This document shows, in pieces, positions 15,178 to 28,189 of a DNA stretch of 64,000 bases. Made by a program: the position numbers and the translations under genes. The notes below the pieces were generated by a model. That model saw only the letters and a program-made list of their open reading frames with translations, was not told the DNA's origin and did not search any database. Position 1 is the stretch's first letter. Every line of letters begins with the position of its first letter. Source of the DNA: Gymnopilus junonius (taxonomy: Eukaryota; Basidiomycota; Agaricomycetes; Agaricales; Galerinaceae); NCBI GenBank assembly GCA_015501075.1, contig JADNYJ010000100.1:80675-144674 (forward strand), written 5' to 3'.

Positions 15178-15824
15178 TGTGAAAGGTAAAGTCTATCCAA
15201 GTACCTATAGAGTAATGCCTCGAGAGTTGAAATAAAGTGTACAAGGCAAATGATGCGGAACTGCGAGGAGCGGAAGGAGGACAAGGATGAGAACAAGTCG
15301 CTGCGCGGATTTGGCAAATAATATCTCTCGGATCGAACACAGGGCACGTGAGACCGGGCCAAATTAGACTCGGGCTATACGAGATTATACGGCCCTCGAG
15401 TCCAAGTCTAGTGGACCAACAACAATGGACTAAGCTCACTCCTTGATCGGCCAAAAAAATTTCTGTCAAATCAGCATCATTTGAGCGGCCTATAGCCTTG
15501 AGCGGTTTCCCCATACATATTCTAGTCTTCTCAACGTGAACCCGAGTAACTGATCAGAAAATGTCTTTGGCTTCACATGCGGGAAACCTATTTGACATTC
15601 TGCGTTCGCTGCAATATAACAACTATATTTAACCAATAGTAGAATAAATAGACTTCCACAGTGTCAGGAGATTTCCAGTAAATTACCATCAGCCTTGGGA
15701 AGGTCGTGAAACTCATGAATCGTAGCAAGTCATAAGAACGTGTCGTCAAGAGTCGTGTACGTCATGGCAAGATAATGGGGGTAAGATAGAAAATAAACAG
15801 AGCGTCCAATAGTCCGTCCTCCTT
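15178..15824. other. intergenic region upstream of the MAPKK gene
   Basis: Holds the promoter of the minus-strand MAPKK gene and the 3' flank of the DUF2235 gene. Overlapping frames on the minus strand (15083-15514) show no recognisable protein. No repeat noted. Confidence 0.45.
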
Positions 15825-17761
15825 TCAGTGAACGTAAACCTCGGTCCCTTTTGCCCATTTCGCCTTGGGTGTATAACTAAGCGCTTGTATACGTTTCTGA
15901 ACGGTAGCATGAAAATTAGGTTGCGGGTCCACAATCTTACGTCCTCGCCCTAAATGGATACTAAGGGTCGCGTACAAGTGGCGTAAGCCTTCAAGCCCAA
16001 AAAAGAAACAGGTATGTATGACGTACCTCCACTCGCGATGCCAAACGCCTTGAGCATCCTGCCATGAATAAGACAGAGGGACAATCTCGAGCAACCACCA
16101 AAGAGGGTCGAGCTTCAGCTCATCGTGCAGGGGTTCAACAGCATCGGCCAGGTCCAGTTCCAATTCTGCCGTTGACGGCTCCAAATCCAAATTGATGTTG
16201 GCACGAGTTAATGCGTCGGGATCGAACTGCAGACCACAACTTGAATTCAAGGCTTCGCGTACCATCCATCTCAAGGGGATGTCGGCCAGCGAGTCTGTAG
16301 TAGTATTTGAAACTGCACCACCACCGACGTCTATAGACCACATTAAAAAAGAGAAACAAGGTGGCATGACCAACGCACCACTGTGACATCCAGCAAACCA
16401 CACTTCAAGAACATCGTCTGGTTCAGAGTTGCCCGCGTCATCGAGAACAGGTAATTTATTCGCCTTTTTGACCTTCGTTGAGGAACGTTGTCCAAATAAA
16501 CCCCATCGCTTCTTCTTCTTTTTCTCAGTCGCCAGAGACAACTCCTCAGAAGAAGAAGAATCACCGCCGTTCGGAAGGCTGGCCACAACAGGACTGCTGG
16601 CGTGTTCTGGATCAAATTTGGCAGCTGATTCACTAGGCGCAGGACGATGATAAGTTGTAGGTCTGAATTTAGCCCGATGCTAATCGCAAAAATAGTGATC
16701 AGTGTCGAAGTTATTGTGTCATGACCAAATTATCCACCTCATCAAGTGAGAGCGCTTGTCGGAACGTCTTGATAGAGTTGTTGGAATTGGTAAACGGTAG
16801 GGTCTTGCCCATGATGACTCCGACACTTGCCACAGTCTCCCTAGATTGATTTCCGATCTGAGTTGGTCCGAGTAAAATTGTTAATTTGATACATACCAGA
16901 CACCCATGAAATCAATCGTGACACTTTGACAGTACGTTTGTTTGAAGCCGGCGCAGAGTTGGAGTCCTGCTGCATCAGTGCGTTGGTACATCTTGTATGC
17001 AAAAGGCACTTGGGCTTGATTGTCTTTTGGCTGAAGTCCGACCTGGTGGAGACAACGGATCCTTAAATCGAATCTTCAACAAGGACCATGCCACACACCT
17101 TGTGTAGAAATCCGCCCAAGGCTCTAGAAGCACGCGCAAAAACCAGCTCAATATTGACTCATGCGCAACAATAATTAGACTCTAGGTACCTGGCAGTGTA
17201 AGCTCCTCGCGAGAAGCCTAATAGCGATATGAGCGGTTGCTGCCATAGGCTAGTGGGGTACTGAAGGCTCACCAAAGATGCAAATCTTATCCCCCTGGTG
17301 GTAATTCTGCATCAAGAACGTATAGCCATCCATGACATGTTGATTGAGGTACCTATCTAGAGGTCAGAGCTTCACGCACCCGAAACAAACATACAGCCCT
17401 CATACCAAGCAAATGCCTCATCAAGAACCTTAGCGCACCATTCAAAGACTGGTGAAACCACGCCGGGATCGAAGTACGTTCCCACACCAGCCTATGAGAT
17501 CATCGTCAGCGGCCGTCGCAACAATAAGTCGAGCCTGCTGGTGTACTTGATAATATAGGAGCTGATCATCGGTGTCCTTTTTCAAAAGAGCGAAGAGTTT
17601 GACGACGTTGGTGTTCTGTAGATGAAATTTGAATTAGGTATAATGCCGTCACGGAAGAAGCAAGAATTACCTACATCAGAGTCATATTCATTGGCAGTGC
17701 CATCGAAGCACAAGACAAGAGTGCGAGGCTTAGGGTTAGGGGAATCACCAGACTCGGCCAT
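15825..17761 (-). CDS. DUF2235 alpha/beta-hydrolase family protein
   Basis: Family related to the catalytic domain of bacterial phospholipase effectors, common and multicopy in mushroom genomes; the substrate in fungi is unknown. Minus strand from ATG at 17761: MAESGDSPNPKPRTLVLCFD followed by GTANEYDSD, the N-terminal signature. The nucleophile elbow GFSRGAYTAR is assembled across an intron near 17260-17230 (CIFG then GFSRGAYTAR). DTVASVGVIMGKTLPFTNSN follows near 16800, then QALSLDE. The last large exon (15825-16586) carries a charged Ser/Lys-rich insert (EKKKKKRWGLFG), then DVLEVWFAGCHS, an intron, VGGGAVSNTTTDSLADIPLR and WMVREAL, with a C-terminal region ending at 15825. Many short introns. 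The protein appears intact; a histidine or aspartate partner was not pinned down beyond the family motifs. Confidence 0.85.
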
Positions 17762-18941
17762 GAAAAGAAAGAGAAGGGAAAAAAGAAAAGAGAGGAAGAG
17801 GAGGAGGAGAAAGAGAACTAGAAGTAGGAAAGCCTCCCGTAGTATTTATAACTCGACGTGAGCAGTTCTCGGATGCGACAAGATTGACCGGTCACTCGCA
17901 CCAGGCTAGAAAGACACGGCCAGAAAATAGAATGTCCGCAGCCAAGCCACGGGGGGAAATGCACATGAATGCTTGTGACTGGCAAATCGATTGCATCAGT
18001 ATTGCCAAAATAAGCAACAACTACCTCAATCTCGATTCATCCGTCCATAAAAACCGCAGTAACAGAGCCTATTGCAGTCAAGCTGGGCATTGGTCTTGTT
18101 ATAACCAAGCATTATTGCAACGAGACATGTATAGTGTCTCATGCATCGCAACCGAGGATAGGAAGGACAGGGGGTCATGAGATCAATGATTCAAAGAAAT
18201 CCAAATTTGGACGGACGGAGGAGAGCATGCGTACTGACTACCTTGACCTCGTACCGTGGCGGATCATGCATGCAGCGTGATCTCGCAGGGTTCTCTGTCA
18301 AGAGGGGTCTCCTGCGCTCTGCTGGCCATGAATCAGGTATGTGGTCACCGAAGGCTTGGGGCAGATAGCTGGTATATTTGGTCACTCCCGAAGACGAAAG
18401 AACGTCCGTGCTTGAGAACTTAGATGTCACTATTAAGGATATAAAGAAAGCTAATTAGAGCCATCATAGCCTCTTTTCCAACTGCATGTCATGGATTAAG
18501 CAAGTCAGTTCTCCGGCAAGGTGAAAGCACTCAGACCGCTTACGTCCGACTCAAAACGCTCACCGACTGCGTCATACAGAACGGCAGCATCTCTGCTGAT
18601 AAAAATGTGATCTGGAAGAGGCAATATACTTGTCACCGGAGCGGTTGTGAACGTTCGTGTGGATGATTAAGGCGTATTTTAGATTGGAGAGAGAGAAGAC
18701 ACGTCAATTTGAATTGATCATGCACGTATGGGTAGCGTAACCGTGAGAACGTTTTCCCATGAACGATATAACAAACACCGCCCTCCTGTGTCTGAACACT
18801 CACAATTGGCAAACTGGTCTATATCTATAACGATGTATGTACAGGTAAACCAAATCGTGAAACGTTGAAAGGATCGTAACTCCAATCCAAATCATGCCTA
18901 GGTCAAAGAAATTTTTTCCCTGAGTATTCGTTACGAAAACA
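17762..18941. other. intergenic region between DUF2235 and AMP deaminase genes
   Basis: About 1.2 kb without a frame that resembles a protein. A Lys/Arg-coding purine-rich run lies at 17762-17830, immediately upstream of the DUF2235 start. Probably promoter plus AMP deaminase 3' UTR. Confidence 0.45.
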
Positions 18942-21900
18942 TTAGCCTCGTGAAATGGAGGACTTCGCCATAGCTTTCGCGGCAATTATCTCCTCTGTTG
19001 GTAGAATGACTTGACGGGCTGCGGGGCTTGGGTTGACGGCAGTTATTTTCCCACTAATCATGTCAAGCTCGCCGACCAAGGTCTGGTGCCGGTATGCCAG
19101 CCTGATATCAGGCACGTTCGTCTGATTGACGAGAGGCAAGTTGTGAGTCTAATTTTGCCGCAGGTAACGGTTTAAATGAAGTCCACCTTGTTGATGTCAT
19201 TCCCCGCCGCGCCAGGCAGATACCAGTCCTTCCCCAACCAGTGTCGTTTGATGCTCATCTCGAAACCACTCTGCCTGACAGAATTACGTGCAAGCTCTCC
19301 TAGGGAACTTTGAGGTAATTTATAGATCTGCAACAAGACTTAGGCGTTCACTCCAGGCCTGTCGAAAAATAAAAGACAAACGTGGGCCGCCACACTGTAT
19401 TCCTCTAGTAGGGGTTCCTAAACTCTACATTAGAAACCAGATAGTCAATGTAAGGCAACCAATGGAACTCACTTTAGTGAAATGAAACTGCAAAGGATCA
19501 TCCGTGCTCAAGCTGACGTTCAGCCCAGTCTTGAAGAAGTCTGGCAAAGGATTGCGCTCATAAGTCAGGAACAATGCATTGTTGCTCAGAGGGCTCATGG
19601 CAATTCCAATTTGCTTTAGATAGAAAAGATATTGAAGGGCCGGGACCTTGCGCAGCAGGATGCCATGGGAGATGGAATGGGACGTCAGGAATGCAGAAGT
19701 GAGATGATCAGTGTCGCCTGCTTCTCCACAATGAGGACGCAGCACAAAGGTATCTGAGAGTAAGTCAGTCTATGTTATCGTCAGAAGGAAGGAGTGGACG
19801 GACTGAAGCCCCGGACTCGTCTCCAGTTATTCAAGCTCGCCACATTTGCAAACATGTAATAAATCCTTCATTCAATGTTACTGGCCTGCAAGTCGCGGTT
19901 GGGAATTTCCCACTTACCAGTACGAATAAGGAGGCGATTGGGGCAGATCCCATAGCTTCGGGTACGGGAATTTCTTGTGAATTCGTCTTTCAACCTTTGA
20001 TTCATCGTCAACAGTGTCGAAACCCACAACACGCTGTAAGAAAACATGAAGCTCTGGATGGGTCCGTGGGTCCTTGGTAACCTCAAACAAAGGTTTAAAA
20101 ACGTCTGAATAGATGATTATCAGCAAAAATCGAGGAGAATATTCAAATGATACTCACTGGTCACTATATCTTCAAATGTCCTTATGGATCCATTGGCCTT
20201 GTAAACTTCATACAGCCGAGGGACTTGAATAAGCCAACGAACATTGTGGGAGTACAACTTATTGTTCACAATCCATTTCGCCAGTTTGTCCCACTCGTTA
20301 GGGTTTCTCCCATAAATGCTAATACGCCACTCGACATTCTGCAAGGAGATATCGGACATTGTCCAAAAGGAAGAAATTCTGACATAACCGTACCTGATAT
20401 TTACTTTGTTCCAAATCGGTCATCAACTCTAATAGTAACTCATCATTAGCCAATTTCCAAGGACGGAAGAAAGATGCGAAGCCTGCCTTTTGTGAGTTCA
20501 GCCAGATAACGGCCTTGGATATAATTATCGGTCTTGAGGAAAATCTCCCTCAGGCGCGACTCTCCAATAGGGTTGTATTTTAGGTTGAATTTGTCAAAAC
20601 GATGGAAAGAATCCTGATGTGCATGCATGTCTAGGGTATCGATTGAAAGATCGTAGGCCGTAAGCTTAAGAGATTCGAAAACTTGAGACAAGGTCAGAAC
20701 TTGGCCATCTCGAAAAATGACTTCGTCCTGTCGATGAGAATGTCAGAAAAAAAGGTAGGCGAAGGAGAAAAACGAAAAGTCGACGAACATTAGGACTCCG
20801 TTTCATCTTGACTTGATGAATCGCAGCAGATGCTTTTGGTTCATACTACTGGAGTGGTGAACGTGGGTATCAACCTTTCGGAGGTTGTAGAAATCTCTGA
20901 AGGCTTCTTAAGCACGAACAAGTGAAAGATCATCTCATGCTGAGCACAGACCGGTGCGGAACTTTCTGTCATTTAAGGTCAGGTCTGACGACAAGACCTC
21001 AGGTGATATCTGATCGCACCTTCATATCCGCTAGTTCCTGAAATTCATTCAGGAGACTATACATGTCAAATTTGCTCGAAAGATACTTCAATCTGCGATA
21101 GGCAAAGCTTTTAGTAGGCCCGTCAGCTATGACACCGAGCACGTATTCGAGGTCAAGGAAGTATTCGCGGATGTCTGGGATATCAAAAGCAGGTTTCTTC
21201 TTTTCTTCCTCCGTTTCTGTTCAGTTTCATTGCACGCCGTCGTGTCAGAAGAAAAGTAGAAAAAAACAGATTGAATATACCTTTAGTCTCGTCGTAAATT
21301 TGGAACACACCCTTTACATCAATTCCAAATGACCATCCCTCATGCTCACCAGGTATGGCACAGTCCTCAAACCTGAACTCATCATCACCAGACTTGGTTG
21401 TACCATCAGCACTAACAATGTCTTGTCCTTCCAGTGCCAGTGCGGCGGAGGTGGTTTAGGATAGATATTCCAAGGTTCGAAACTATTCTCTTGCGACCGT
21501 ACACTGACATTCTCAGTATGCAGCGGAATGTGTATGTCAGGTCGCACCCCAGAAACATCAGCGTGCTCGTCAGGCAGTGCAGTGAAGAGGCCGTCGTAAT
21601 CGCGTGGATCATCCCCGAGACGTTGGCGAGATTTCAACATGTATTTGTCCCGCAATTCGAGGCATTTCTGAAGGGACTGGAGGAGTTTAATTTGTTCTGC
21701 GCTGACGATGTTCTCTGTAAAGTGAGATTGTAAGCTTGTGCTGATCCAGAAGAGCTACAACAGGCTGATTGAGTACCTGTGGCATGCGTTTCTCCTGTGA
21801 GCTTCTTTAATTCATCCCCTTCTTCCTCGTCCTCGAAGACCTCAGGATAGTACCCTGCGAAGTTACAGATCTATACCCTCCGCCATCAGAAACTGTATCT

Positions 21901-22171
21901 GAACCCCTCCTCTGGGCCCAATACTTCTGCTCAATCTACAAGCGTCATCTTTATCAGATCAACTGAATAATACCGTTGGTCTAAATTGCCTTGTCACTCA
22001 CCTGTTGCAAACTTTTCTCCTCGTTGTAGCCAAAATAGCCATCTTTTGATTCGGGTATATGAAGCCCTCCAACAGCGCTGGAAGAGTTGGAGAGTGGGGA
22101 TGAAATTGTCGTAGGAGGTTCCTCGACGGTGTGGTCATGATGGTTGGGGATGAAGAATGCGGGGATTTCAT
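18942..22171 (-). CDS. AMP deaminase
   Basis: Deaminates AMP to IMP in the purine nucleotide cycle; cytosolic Zn enzyme. Minus strand. The zinc-binding motif [19 protein letters not shown] is seen at about 20884-20816. [20 protein letters not shown] lies near 20335, [20 protein letters not shown] near 20060, [20 protein letters not shown] near 19590, and the catalytic [18 protein letters not shown] near 19520. The end is [21 protein letters not shown] near 19270 (shown in part), AAGNDINK, then [20 protein letters not shown] and a stop at 18942. The N-terminal exon encodes [20 protein letters not shown] and [14 protein letters not shown]. The only suitable ATG (22171) is one base out of frame with this exon; one extra A in the following AAA run would join them, so the start is assigned with this caveat. 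Many introns. Confidence 0.9.
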
Positions 22172-22422
22172 TTCAGAAAGTTGGATCAGGTAAGTGAAGT
22201 GTCAGGTAAGATAAGATCCGAGTCCTATTCAGCTTTGCAGATGTAGCGTTCAAAAAATTTCGACTTTGAAAAGTTTAGGTTTACTGCGAGACAATTATAT
22301 TACAACAATGATATGATACTATACAGATGATGGTATATTACGGATATAAAGAGGTAGATTCGTGCCCAGTGCCCGCTGAGGAATAAACCTACATGCAATA
22401 ATCCACAAAAAAAAAAACAGAA
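22172..22422. other. short intergenic region between AMP deaminase start and Orc6-like stop
   Basis: AT-rich promoter/3' UTR interval with a poly-A run near 22409. No gene seen. Confidence 0.4.
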
Positions 22423-23965
22423 TCATGCCTCCTGCATCACGGCATTTAGTCTCTTCTCAGCCTTCCTCCAAATTTTGGCAAGCCTCGGATCTTTCGCATT
22501 CCACTGCTTAATTTCAAGATAAATGGGGCGGTACCGTCTCCTTGTCATTGGCACGTCTGATTCGCTCTCTTCGTCCGACGAAGCAGAATCAACATGCGCC
22601 GCTACCTCTTCCTTCCTCTTTGTAGCCGTCTCTGATGGACTTGGTTGTTTAGGTAACACAGATGGTGCTTGTCCCCCTTTCCGCTTCCTGGGTGACTTTA
22701 GGATAGCGGCTTCCACTTCCTCGACAGCTTTGATAGCAGCCGCAGTTTGAGCAGCCGCAGCCGCAGACCGTGTTCTCATCTTGGTTGGCGATTCTTCCAC
22801 TGTCACCTTCATTTTCTTGACAGGCGGCTCTTCAGGCGATGCTACCTCGTCACGACGATCGTCCTCTTGCAAGACATGCACAGTCCTTTTCTTAGGGCTG
22901 TCCTTGGAAGGTAATTCGCGCAGTGGCCCTTTGTTTGGGAAACGGAGACGAGGAGGGGGAGGTTGGATGATTTTGTGGGAGAAGCGGACGCCCGGGGCGT
23001 CTTCTTTGTCGGGGTATTTTTTGAAGGAGATTCTTGTTGCAAAACCAGTGTCCTCTGTGATCGACGAGGTGTTTGTGGTTCAGGCTGCCTTTCCTCCACA
23101 GCTCGCGAGCCCGTAGGGACTGCTTTTGAAGGGGATTCAGGGAGCACCACTGCTGCCGCACCAGCTTCAGCCTTCCTCGGGGATTGTCGTGGTGTTGTGT
23201 TGTAGACACGTTCTGCTTTGAAGGAGATGCTCTCCCTGACTTGCTAAACATCGCTTGCATTTGCTTTCTTAACTCCAGTTTTCTCATGTTTAGAAGATAC
23301 AGGATGTCTGTAAACTTCTTCAATGGCAACCTGTGTTCTTGAGCGAATGAAACTGTTGATGGGACGCCTTTCAGCTTGAAAGCCAGATTAAATTATCGCA
23401 TCGTAAAAATTTGAATGAAATAACGTACTTTTGCAGCACCACAGACCCAGAAATATACCAGACACCTAAACATCGCGCTCCTATGGTCATACCCCGTAGC
23501 AAGAGTCATCAACTCGTTCTCAACCTCCGTAAAGTAAGGCTTTAGCTTCTCTTCAACGATACCACTGGTGTTGTACTTTTCATGCAGCTTTGCATAAGTC
23601 GATTTAACTCCCTCTTCTTTTTCTAATTCTTCGATAACAGCTCGAACGGTGCTGTAGACCCTCTGAAAGTCTTTCTTATTCAAGCAAGACGCGGCTTGAG
23701 CTGATTTCTGGGACATTTCACCAGTGTTAAGTCTATTCATATGCATCAGAACAGTCTGAAATAACATGAATGGCAGGAATGCCAAGAAACACCTTTCAGA
23801 CGCGAGCAATGCGCACACAGCTGGCAGGCCCGTATCGAATTCTCCGAGTTCGTGACCTGAGCCTCGGCCAGTCCTCAATTTCGCTTGTCTGATTAGGTCA
23901 GCTGCGAGATCGCGCGTTTCATCAGATAACTGAAAGTTGTCGAGGAGATGGGCATAACGGCTCAT
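22423..23965 (-). CDS. Orc6-like origin recognition complex subunit (tentative)
   Basis: Minus strand from ATG at 23965 (MSRYAHLLDNFQLSDETRDL). An N-terminal helical domain with RTGRGSGHELGEFDTGLPAV and CALLASE resembles the cyclin-like fold of fungal Orc6. A second helical block follows (KSAQAASCLNKKDFQRVYST, then FTEVENELMTLATGYDHRSA and MFRCLVYFWVCGAAK). The middle is low-complexity and packed with cyclin-dependent kinase type sites (SPSK, TPRR, SPSK, TPTK, TPRA, SPTK, SPRK). The C-terminal segment RPIYLEIKQWNAKDPRLAKI ends at 22423. The exon/intron structure in the middle (22880-23390) is not fully resolved. The assignment rests on overall architecture and remembered family similarity rather than a diagnostic motif; another nuclear protein is possible. 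Confidence 0.5.
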
Positions 23966-24720
23966 AGCTGGAGATTCGAGTAAGTAGTGACAGAGTCGGA
24001 GGGAGGCAACTTCTGCGCGTCACGTAACTCCACATGATGTGTGACAGTCAATTGTTGATAGTCACTCCAGAACCCATTTTGCGAAAGATACCCTCTGAAA
24101 TTTCTAAAGCTATATTCCCAAGGTGATGTCCGATTGCTCTGGATTGTCCGCCGACTTCTTGCCTCTGGGACATGTTCCTGCAGACGCAGACATCTGGCGA
24201 TTGGTGTTCGCAATTGTAGTCGAAGAAGAAGAAAAAGAGAATATGTCTACCGCAATGAAGGCCGCTGTAGGCCTTACACTTGTATGTTCGAGTGGCGTTC
24301 TATAGCCAGTGCAGCACCCGAGCTTTATACTAATATACATGTCACTATCTCTGCTGGGCGACTTATGTCTCCTGACGTGAATATTGTATCTTTCATACTT
24401 CGCAATGCATGCACCATGCCTCTCACAATGAAACTTATTGCAATACCGTGGGTTCTCGTTCAATCCTGGAAATATAGATTCAGTGATGGTGTTCTTGCGG
24501 AGGATACGCCGTGCTAAATTTCTGGAGCTTCCTCTTGATGTCATGCACATGGTTCAGGGTTTGGACCATTATGCAAATGTCGATATGACGGCTGAGAGTC
24601 GGGATACTCGATGACCTTGTCTTAAAACCCCAGGGCAATATTGTCAGCTCATTTGCATTGCCATCATGTTTATGGTCCCATTATCATTTATTGTCTATGA
24701 AGAAGGAAGACTTCGAGTTT
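23966..24720. other. intergenic region upstream of the Orc6-like gene, up to the duplication boundary
   Basis: Presumed promoter of the Orc6-like gene followed by sequence of unknown function. Short plus-strand frames at 24123-24517 have no recognisable similarity. The right edge at about 24721 is where similarity to 40536 begins. Confidence 0.4.
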
Positions 24721-25324
24721 GCTATGAATGCACTCCTCATACTTCTTCGAATCTTAAGTGGCACCGGGTTTTTCACCTTCTACCGCAAAAATTCGACATA
24801 GACATAACAAGACTTAGCGCGTTTGATCTAAAGCCTGGAACTGCCCTAGTCCTTTTCCTTACGAATGCCCTTACTAAATTGCATTGTTAAATGGAAATTT
24901 TGTGTCTTCCCACTTTCTTGACGGTTTTACTGCCCTGAACTCAATTGCATCCACGGCATCAATTTGCTGCAACTGAGGCCTTCCGAGAGGCAAACAACAT
25001 TATCGTCTTATTTCGAGTTGACGACGCCATTATCGCATCTATTCTTGGCAGCAAGCTCTTCAGGCAACGGTTGTGCTGCTTTGCTCTATATAATGCGACA
25101 GCAGGGTTGGTGACCTGGACTTGTTGGATATTTTTCCTTTTCTAACTTCTTGATATTTAGCGTATATACCTCTGATTGTAATTCATCTAAAGTCAAATCG
25201 AAATATTAAACCAATTCCAATTGCGGATGAGAAGTACATGTGGGTATCAAACGACAAGGTATTTAACTGCTTTTTATATAAGTTCCACAAAAAGATCAGT
25301 ATGCATGATGACAGAGCGCTCAAG

Positions 25325-27739
25325 CTACTGAGGTGCTGATACAGCTCCGCGCCTCTTAGCAACTCTTCCGTGCAAGTTATCCTGATCTTGCACCATTTTG
25401 CGTTTGCTACCAGTCTTGGACAGGAACTCCTGTGGTTCCGCTACATCGTCTTCCGGCCAATTGTCACCCGTAAGATAAGACCTTATGATATCCACCAACC
25501 AATTCGGTTCCTTAAGCATCTTCAATCGGTGTTCGTACTGGAATGCAGTAGTCGAGGATTGGAAAGATATGCCTAAGTCGCTGGCTTGCATGTCTCGCAG
25601 GACTTGGAAGTCCTTGGGCGAGGGCTTGCGTTCGTATCGAACCATAAAGTACCTCTGCAGTTCGCTTAGCAGCTCAGCCAGCCTGGGACGCTTACTGAAC
25701 TGCACAACCTCGGTTAGAGCAGGTCCTACTAAGATTGCGACCTTAGCTGTTCCTCCCTTGGGACTTCCAGACGCATCAAGGTAGTACTCGTCGAACCCAC
25801 GAAGGAATGCGACCACGTCGCCTTCGGCAGGCCCAGTGGAGCTTGTGGGGAGTGTAACATGCTTAGAATATCGCAAGGCGGTCCACATTAATACATAGAA
25901 GGCGGATTCGCGGTCGTCTTCGATATCATGTATGGATGAGGGATTTTTGAGTAATGCAGCTGATATAAATTGCCAAGTTCCCTGCACATCGAGTAAGTAA
26001 GAGATGGAAGTATGAAAAAGAATTTACACTCACAGTGCGCGAGGGGCGTCGGTTGCCAGTTTCTTTTCGCTTGAGGTTAATACAGAGATCCCAATCGATT
26101 AGGAGGCCCTTCCCCTCTTCTGTAATTAAGATATTCCCAACGCTGATATCACGGTGAAGGATCCTAGCATCAAAGTAAGCAACATCATGTGCTGTCGCAA
26201 TAGAAATGAGTATCTGGATGACAGAACCGAAAACGGAATTTCTACCTTCCATTGCATCAGCGACTGCACTAACAAATTCTCGTGAGGATGAGAAATCAGT
26301 TAATGGATGACCGACGACTTTCAACGTCATGCGGTACTGACGCAACTGAACCATGCTGACAGTCCAACAAGCCCATTCAAAACTTCGAAGTAAATGTGTA
26401 AGTGTGCGATGGTCCTCTACGTCGTTACCCTGTCCGAAAGGTGCAATATTTGGGACATTGTAATCCTCTAGGATAGTGTAGATGTCGCCTTCCTTCTCCA
26501 TCCCATCGGCATCTGCCCTCCAATAATCTTTCAAGTAAACGAGTGCATCGGCTTCAAGGTCGTAGGCTAGCATACCCCGAGTAGCCCTTGCAAAAGGGGA
26601 ATAGGATTCATAGTACGGAGGGTATGAAATGATGAATTGGCTGCCTTTGTCGGGTTCCTTGCGGTCTGGAACTAACAACTTCCTGAATTCGCGATGAATT
26701 GAGTTTGCTTCCTGTAAATCACGTTCATAGTCCCCCATCTTTGTAATGTCTTCCTCCAAGGCAACAGAACAAGTAGGATCATATCCCTTCTGGCGCAGGT
26801 CAAGATGCGAGTATCTCCAAAAGAAATCGGCTAGTAATTCAGGCTCCTTCTTATAATTGAAACTCTGGGTTACGACCGCTCCAGCACGATCCCAGCGGAT
26901 GAGGCGGGCATTCTCTCGGCATATCGACACAGAGAACAAATGAAGGCGAAATTGAGAACCGGCGATGGCAGCTGCATAAGAACCGATTTGACCCCGATTT
27001 TCCGTCGGTTTATCGTCCGCACTTTCAAAGCGAAAATTATCTGCCTTTGGCTTTTTATAATTTTTAGGGTCGCGAAAGGGGTCTCCTTCCGGGCGAGACT
27101 TGAATTCTAAGAAAATTGACATTTTTGAGAAGTCGGTTATGGTACCTTCCGGGAGATCATCGGAATCATATACAGCGATATCTGTTGCAAGGTTGTCCCG
27201 ACGACCGTCAGGATTGGCATGGGTATCACGAAATTGCATTCCAGGAATGAAATCCTTGAATGCTTCAATCTACCACAATGTCAGTAAAACAGGAATTTCG
27301 AAGACAACAACTGGATACTTGCAAATGGCTGGTACATCTCGACTTCGTTGCCCGTCAAGGGAATACGAGAAAGACGTTTGGAAAGTCCTTTTTTGTCTAT
27401 GGGCCAGTCTTCCATGTCGAGCTCCTTGGAGAGGAAGCTCTTCAAAAATTCCTTAGGTGGTATAGGACCTAGAAAGTGCCCCGACATCTCTCTGGCAAGC
27501 TCTTTGTTCAGGTTTTTTCGATCTTTAATCTCTGAAGCAAAGGTGTGGTCGCTCGCTACCTTTTTTACAATGGGGGTAGTCTTTGGTGTGGGATCCGCTC
27601 CTACATTCCTTTTACGTGGAGTTTTAGGAGGGGGCTTTGCATAAAACCGTTCGGTTGGTACAGTATCGCGATTAGACATTTGGGACAATGTTTGCTCGCT
27701 AGGCATGGATTGGCTTCAGCCTCTGTTGGAGGCTGCATA
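25325..27739 (-). CDS. FunK1-type fungal protein kinase, unit 1 copy
   Basis: FunK1 kinases are a large, fast-evolving kinase family of multicellular basidiomycetes; substrates are unknown. Minus strand: an N-terminal region (MSNRDTVPTERFYAKPPPKT, then KELAREMSGHFLGPIPPKEF) precedes the kinase core GMQFRDTHANPDGRRDNLAT, GQIGSYAAAIAGSQFRLHLF, DARILHRDISVGNILI (catalytic loop) and GLLIDWDLCINL, where DWD replaces DFG as usual in this family. The last exon (25325-25920 or so) carries ESAFYVLMWTALRYSKH, FLRGFDEYYLDASGSPKGG and ends KRRGAVSAPQ. Compared with unit 2, one C is missing at about 27707-27710, so the frame from the upstream ATG (27739) breaks; the in-frame ATG at 27706 (MPSEQTLSQ) would give a slightly shorter protein. 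Otherwise open. Confidence 0.85.
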
Positions 27740-28189
27740 GTCAGAGTACTGTGAAGGAGGTAGAGATTCAGAAACAACGCGGTTGAGCCAAGTTTGGGAA
27801 TAATATGGTCATTTCCACCATCATGTGACTTTTGATACCGTGACATAGGTAAGTCGTGATGTGACCGACGCGATTTGACAGAGTCACGGTCTCTTGAACT
27901 ATCCGCTCATTTTTGCAATGACAAATGCGACTGCCACCCAGTTGACAGAAGATAACAACACGCCACCCTCATTGCAATTGATGCTGAATCTCCCCTCACT
28001 TATTTCATGCAAGAATTTGGTCATTACTGGTGGAAATTTTCAAATTGTCATGGGGTCCATCCGTGATAGTTGTCAAAGTAAATTATTCTATTCTTCTTTC
28101 CTTTCACCTGTGACTCATTGGCTTTGAACAGTAATTATAGAAATGTTCCATAAATAATATATCTTGATATCACACATGACACAATGACC

